From: Selaginella moellendorffii
Lineage: Eukaryota > Streptophyta > Lycopodiopsida > Selaginellales > Selaginellaceae
Assembly (NCBI RefSeq): GCF_000143415.4
Contig: NW_003314263.1
Location: 3,420,451-3,484,450, forward strand
Direction: 5' to 3'
Length of the DNA stretch: 64,000 bases
The notes under the pieces are model-generated. The model searched no databases and was not told the DNA's origin. It was given only the letters and a program-made list of their open reading frames with translations. The stretch's first letter is position 1; each line of letters opens with the position of its first letter. Shown piece after piece: positions 58,416-64,000 of the stretch. Position numbers and translations under genes: made by a program.

Positions 58416-59187
58416 GAGGTGTTCCTCTTCTCTTCTCTTCTTTTTCTTTTTCTTTTTCTTCCTTCCTTTCACTTTACTTTCATGACTCCTTTTCTTACTT
58501 TTAGAGAGTGTTTCCCTATTGGACCATGGCCCATCCTTGGATTTTGTGCTTAGGCTATATTGCCATTTGTATGGAGGTTCCTCGCTTGGCCTGGTCCATG
58601 TTCCAGGTTCTTTGGCCCTTCCCTTACCATTACTACACCCTACACATTCCTCTCACTCATTCCATATCATTTACACTCACAGTTCCATCACCAATCACTT
58701 CCAACAGCGTTGCCCACACTTATCTCTAGATGCCCGTCTTGCATCTTTCATTCTTTCACCATCATTCACATCTCCGCTTGAGGTCACATTTACACCATAC
58801 CATGGACACACATACGTGCACCAGCAGCAAAAGACACCACCTCAATTGGACGTGCCGTTTCTAAGATATCCTTACGAACATTTGCCGACGATGCACTAGC
58901 TTTTCTGGAGTGACTTTCTTCCAACCAGGTGAGCTTGTTCACTCAAGGCACCTAGGTGTATCTTTAGGCGAGGCCATAGAAGCCGAAGCCACTTTCTTCT
59001 TCTCCAGCACTCAGTGGACACATGCCACCTCCCTTTACCGGCAACCCAACACTATCCTTTTCAGCTGTTGCCTTTTTCAGTTACTCTTATTTCAGAGATG
59101 GCCACCTTCTCAGAGTGCCATCACCATCTTAGCGCTCCACCATATCAATGCTGGAGCAGGCGCAGGAGTAGGAGTGAGAGCAAGTGG

Positions 59188-59246
59188 TTACTAGTTACAG
59201 GTCCCCAATTACTGGTTACTAGTTACTAGTTACCAGTTACCGGCTA
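59188..59246. repeat. Short tandem repeat of GTTACTA/GTTACCA units
   Basis: A run of seven-to-ten-base units based on AGTTACTAGTTAC. It lies in the 3' non-coding part behind the Gypsy integrase (58420-59790), a pyrimidine-rich region without other recognisable features. Confidence 0.8.
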
Positions 59247-59791
59247 CTCCGAGAGGTCAGCACTTACTCTACGGGCCAACGGTTATCAATGGCCACCTTT
59301 TTAGATTGCCACCACCATCTCGATGCTTCACCATATCACTCCATCTTTCATCATTTCTACACTTACCGCCCTTGGGCAACACATCCCCTCTTCTACCTCT
59401 CTTTCTTTCTTAATTTCAGCCAATCCTTGGAGCATATTGGAAGTCATCAAGAGGCTGCATTTGCATATTACACTTTCCTGAGCCGAAATCCACGTATGGG
59501 TTAAGTTCTTTGGGTGCTCACTCTTTTTCCTCTATTTTCCTCCTCTTTTCACATTTTTTTTGCACTTTTTCTTCAACTTCAAGGTCTAGTTTGACTACAG
59601 GGTTTCCCACCAGGTTTTCCTCCCTATCTCCAAACTTCACACCTACCTCTTTTCTTTCTTTTCCACTTTTTTTCTAGAGTTTCTACTATTTCATGCAGTT
59701 ACCAACACTTTGCATTAGTAGCAGAGGTACACTCTACACTCTTTGGAGGGTTCTTGTGCATTTGGAGCTAGCATGACCCACCATGGTCACA

Positions 59792-59966
59792 TGTTAGGGC
59801 GTGGCTATTGAGAGAGTGAGAGAGAGAGGGAATATTCTGGTCCTTAGAATATTCTTTATCTTCCTTGTATAAAACCCTTGCCTTAGAAGGGCAAGAGGGG
59901 CATTTTGCAAAGAGCATTGAAGCATTTTTTGTGTTTGAGCAAGCGTTGGGGGACCCTTCCTCAACA
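59792..59966 (+). repeat. Candidate 3' LTR end of the Gypsy element
   Basis: It runs TGTTAGGGCG...CCTCAACA with a TATAAAA box at 59870. The right edge coincides exactly with the point where family-B internal sequence begins (59967), which supports 59966 as an element end. The left edge is a guess from the TG start. No matching TSD is visible because the other end is missing. Confidence 0.4.
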
Positions 59967-61090
59967 CTAGAATGATTTGCCGATTTTTAGGATGGTAAAT
60001 TTTTTCTTCAACTATGATTATGCATCTCTTCATGGATGGGATAATTTATGGTCTTTCATGATGGTTAGTTTTTTTTTTTTATGGCTTATGGCTTTTTGCA
60101 ATACCACATGTACTTTGTGGTTTGCTTTGGATTGGTCTCTTGGGTTTGAGATATTAGTAAGATGTTGTTAACACTTACTTGAGCAACTCTGGTTCCTTAG
60201 TATTGTTAACCGGAATTTATTTAAATTGGCTTTTGTGATAGTTGGCATGAATGGGTGTTTGTTGGTCTTACCACATTCATTCTATTCTATTAATTATTGC
60301 TTGAGTTAGTTATGATAGGTTGGGATGTTATTTCTTTCGGGTGATACATTCGCGAGTATTGTGCTTGTCAGTCAATGATACTTTATGTTCATTTAGTTGT
60401 CTTTGGTAAATTGTTTAGCATATTATTTACAATGTTTGGTAGTTAAGTTTTATCATTGAGTTTTCTTGATGATACACTAACTATTGAATTTTGTTAGATA
60501 ATGAATCCTATGTATACCAGTTATGATGATCCTGGTGGTTTCTATACACTAATATTGGTTTATTGGATGATAACTTACTTGAAATACCTTTGTATTTTCA
60601 TCTAAGATTTAATCACTAATAATTAAGACTCTAAGATATTATTGCCTATGACTTTGATATTGTCCATCTATTGATCTTTGAGTTTGGACCAGTATAAGCA
60701 GACTAACTTTAGCACTTTGTATGTATGATGAAATCTCTAGTCATGGGGTAGGTACTATCGACTGGTTACATCACCTGCCTCTCTGTTGATGTTCCTTATT
60801 CCGTTAAAAGGGCATGAGCATGTAAACAACTCTAACTACCTGTTTACAGTAGTCTATCTAAACTTTACCGATGGGTTTGGTTTCTTTGCTCAGAAGGGTT
60901 GGGGCCTCTAACTTCTCTCTCTATGCCACTGCAGGCAGGGGCATATCACACATTTGTAAGCTGAGTGACACCCAGAGCAGCAAAGGTGGTTAACTTTGTT
61001 GGTCATTTCCTTGTCAGCAACGGCTGGAAAGTGTCTGAGCTGATAGCACATCTACGTTAAACATGGCAAGGGAACTTAATTAAGGCTAAA
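59967..61090 (+). mobile_element. Family-B internal fragment (3' part), plus orientation
   Basis: It matches the reverse complement of about 31990-30880 throughout, e.g. CTTTCATGATGGTTAGTT, GCAATACCACATGTA, and TTGTTGGTCATTTCCTTGTC. Non-coding. Its 5' side is cut by the Gypsy element. Confidence 0.8.
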
Positions 61091-61096
61091 GTTGTG

Positions 61097-61558
61097 TGTA
61101 AACGACTAATTTTTCCATTCTACTTTAGTCACTTAACCACACCTCCAACCATTTGGAGGAATCTCATTCCGAACCTTCATAAGTCTAATTCAAGACTTGG
61201 GACTTGTTAGCCTCTATGCCATTCAACCTTTGCACTTGGTCTAAGTGCTCCACATATTTGGTCCCGTGACTAACACCCCAAGGTACCACCAACATATCAG
61301 CCTATTACACTAAGGCCACGCCCATTCACTTTGGTCACACCAGTGGTCCAACACCACCTACATCGCAGCCCTGTCTCTCAAAGACTGGGCCATCCGTCCA
61401 TGAGTGACCCAAAGGCTGAATGGCATAGATGTCATTTATAAAGCTAATATATCCCCAAGTCGAGAATAGGACTTATAGAGGTGGTGAGTGTGACTCCTCC
61501 AAATGGTCAAATGTGTGGTAAAGTGATTAAAATAGAATGGAAAATTTAGTCATTTACA
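61097..61558. repeat. Fold-back made of two family-A LTR ends
   Basis: The left arm starts TGTAAACGACTAATTTTTCC, the inverse LTR end. The right arm finishes GGAAAATTTAGTCATTTACA, the direct LTR end. About 145 bp at each side are complementary with mismatches, around a ~165-bp spacer that continues the left LTR sequence. No TSD was found. Confidence 0.75.
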
Positions 61559-61849
61559 TATATGTAAGAACTTGTGTCTAGTGCTATTCTGATCAGCACT
61601 AAAAGAAAAAGATCTAGCCTCTTTAGATTATGCTATACTCCTCTTGAGGTTCCTCACCACCTAATCCCCCTTGAGATACCTCAAGAGTTCCACTACACTG
61701 CCGCTTCATTATGAGCTCTTAAAGTAGATTAAGTTCCTTATCCTAAATCCATGCCCCTTAAGCTTCCCACCACATTGATTTCCCTAGATGATGCTTAATA
61801 GGAAACTCCCCAAACACCATGAGTTTGATCATCTAGAGAGCTTATTTAG

Positions 61850-62340
61850 TGTTCAACTCTTTTTATATGAATAAATACATAAAAAACTCATAATAAGTCA
61901 ACATTATGAACACTACACCATAAAGATAGTGCCTTCATGTTTGCAAAGCATGAATAATAGAGAGTAACTTTTACTCATTCATGAAATATCATTGCTCTAC
62001 AGTATTCAAAGTCTAGCTCCCACATACAAAAGGTTGCTCCTCTTGCATAAGAACTCCCCTCAATGCATAACCATTTGCATCACACATCATTTGGTAAGAT
62101 TTTGATGGATCAGCAATGTGAAGCATTAGAGCCTTACTTAATAACCATTTCAATGCCATAAAATTGTCTTTTTGTGACTGTTTCCACTTGATTGGCACAT
62201 TCTTATATAAAATCATGTCAAAGAAATAGCCACCTCTGTGTTGGAAACATCAATAGTAATTAGCCATACCAAGGAAATTACGTAGCTCAACCACTAAAAC
62301 TAGTATAGGCTAATTCTCCACCACAGTCACCTTTCTTGAT
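61850..62340 (-). mobile_element. Ty3/Gypsy RT-RNase H fragment, minus strand
   Basis: The reverse translation gives LRNFLGMANYY (RT connection), IKWKQSQKDNFMALKWLL, then the RNase H start SYQMMCDANGYALRGVLMQ (about 62050-62110). Across stops it continues to LLSIIHALQT-RHYLYG. Only this pol segment is present, wedged between family-A and family-B pieces. Confidence 0.75.
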
Positions 62341-62379
62341 ATCATGAATGTGACTGTAGATATCAAAAGTTATTTGTCA

Positions 62380-64000
62380 ACAATGGGGTGGGGGTAGGGT
62401 TATAGGGATAATGGGTAGGTTAGGCATGGTCGACTAATCTAAGGCATAGTATAGCTCCCGCTTGTATGCTTATCCTTATTTTACATTCGGCTTGAGTCCA
62501 AACTCAAACTCCATACTATACTAGCTGGTAAAGTACTTATATCCTTATGTTAAGCCACTAGTATACTAAAATAGTGCCAAACTCTATTTGGATTTATTTT
62601 GCATGTTAGTCTCAACATTAGGATGTTGGGAATTGTAAGATTACTCTAATGTTGTTCTATGCTCCTATCCCTTTTTTCCTTGGGTTATATGCTCAAAAGT
62701 CACTCTGTGCCCTTGTCCCTTCACTCCTAAAGTTGTATGCTTAAGAATTGTTCCATACTTCAATTTTCTTTTATTCTTTAGTTATATGCTCAAGAGTTTA
62801 GCTCTATACCTTTATTCAATGGCCCAAGGCTTTGAACTTGGGTTCTACTTTGCTATACTTGGCCCACATATTCAAAAGTTTATGTTCTGCTCTATGGCTA
62901 TTCTATGATAAATCATTATAGGGTAAAGGGTAAAACCATGTGCATTATATTTAGCATCAGAAGATGAGTTTTAGTGAGTACTATGCAATGAGATTGGGCA
63001 ACTAGTCTCATTGCATATGCAAAGATGCAAAAATGATCCGAGTGGGTATATGTTTGGTTGCTATAACTTTGCATACATCCCTTTAATATAGATTTTGGTT
63101 ACCTTTTTATACTTTATTATATAAGCTTTTACTTGGGCCCATAAGATGGATTTGAGGTGTTCTATTTGTACAAGTTTGTATTTGGGCTTGTGTGCAACAC
63201 ACATTAGCAACTTGTTGGAAAGCACACTTTGAGTTGGTAGGATTAATATTAACCTGTCAATAGTGACCATAAGTTATTCCATATTATCATGGGTAAAAAA
63301 AAAACCTCTCATAGGTTTGCAAAGAGTGGCAAATAAGTTGGTCCATAGTTATTTAGCATAGCATTAATGGATCCTTCCTAGGCATGACTATAAGTTGGTT
63401 AATCAAGATTGTAGGGATTAATTTGTTGATTTAAGTAGTTATTGTCATGCTCTCTCATAAACTTTTTTTAGATTGGACTAAGGGCAGTGCAAAAACTTGC
63501 TATTGAAAGGCTTGCTATGGAAAAACTTAGGTTGCAATGCTTATTTCTTTTCTGAGGAATGTTGCTATTGTTCCTTGAATAATTTGGTGTTAAATTAGTT
63601 TTGAGTTTAGTCAAAAAAGAGTAGCATGAGCTTATTTATATTATAAACTTTAGTAGGTAGTTTGTATGATGCAACTTAGAAGGAATGGTAACTTTTTAGG
63701 GCTAAGGCAATTAAATTGGATAGAGTTTAGAGATGGTGTAGAAAAGTAATTATTGCACTTTTCTAGAAAGGTGACCTTTGTGCTATTCTTTTGTAGTGTT
63801 ATGTTTGATGGTAAGTTGCACTTTGGATTTCTTTAGACACTATAAGAGTAGTGAGCTCTCTGACTTGGTCTTGGTAGCTTTACACTTTAGTTAAAGATGG
63901 TAATGTCTAACTTAGTTGTTTGCGGTTGAGGTGTTAGTACCTATATTATAACTTTGTCTATTATGAAATTATGTACCTATACAATACAATCTTGCATCAC
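62380..64000 (+). mobile_element. Family-B element, plus orientation: LTR end, eroded PBS and internal region
   Basis: About 62380-62949 is a diverged inverse of the 37406-37910 LTR part, ending CATGTGCATTATA. TTAGCATCAGAAG at 62951-62963 stands where TGGTATCAGAGG is expected. 62964-64000 follows the inverse of about 37390-35430 and runs off the window. No ORF above about 70 codons, in line with the family. Confidence 0.8.

Noticed and set aside
58519-58899. 126-codon ORF behind the Gypsy integrase
   Set aside because: Pyrimidine-rich non-coding DNA. The Ser/His/Pro-rich product has no motif.

Overview
This window looks like nuclear DNA from a land plant. The evidence is a plant-type tRNA-His(GUG), relics of BCS1-like AAA-ATPase, SDR and MCM3 genes, plant-style Ty3/Gypsy and MULE elements, a Cassandra-like 5S-bearing TRIM, and initiator-Met-type primer-binding sites. 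The introns I can infer are very short (about 45-175 nt). Together with the families present this would fit a seed-free vascular plant (lycophyte or fern), but I cannot name the species. No bacterial-style operons, CRISPR arrays or rRNA genes are present.

Layout. 1-740: the 3' end of a duplicated SDR gene with a tRNA-His pseudogene behind it. 1946-3400: a solo LTR with a perfect 5-bp TSD, hosting a 5S-bearing TRIM. 5487-9467: the only gene-dense stretch, with a five-exon uncharacterised minus-strand gene facing a frameshifted AAA-ATPase pseudogene. 9516-10661: one 382-codon minus frame broken by three stops. 10.7-14.0 kb: AT-rich, without genes.

14057-39223 is a nested stack of large non-coding LTR retrotransposons. 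A minus-strand host element (family B) has received a complete plus-strand family-A element (14323-21976), a complete minus-strand family-A element (22709-30283, exact TSD GGTCG) carrying a Cassandra-like LTR, and a family-A solo LTR (33483-35419, exact TSD TCATA) carrying a 358-bp MITE with an exact 9-bp TSD. Family-A LTRs contain a hexamer-based GAGTCC/GAGATG/GAGACC minisatellite, which creates long spurious ORFs in several frames.

41.0-50.6 kb is the most unusual part. A decayed minus-strand multi-exon gene has a proline-rich segment and ends in what reads as a permuted (beta-class-like) SAM methyltransferase domain. It is divergently arranged with a decayed plus-strand MULE-like transposase (FLYWCH/FAR1-like, DDE-like and SWIM-like parts). 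Between them lie a tandem array of three long palindromes and a minisatellite. They could be parts of one transposon.

After a 100-N gap come MCM3 exons, an intact tRNA-His gene, and an SDR gene missing its central part. Its 3' end is the second copy of the sequence that opens the window. The remainder (55-64 kb) is decayed Ty3/Gypsy pol in both orientations plus further family-B pieces and a fold-back made from family-A LTR ends. Most coding features are broken; the tRNA-His gene and the 5487-7610 gene are the best candidates for functional loci.
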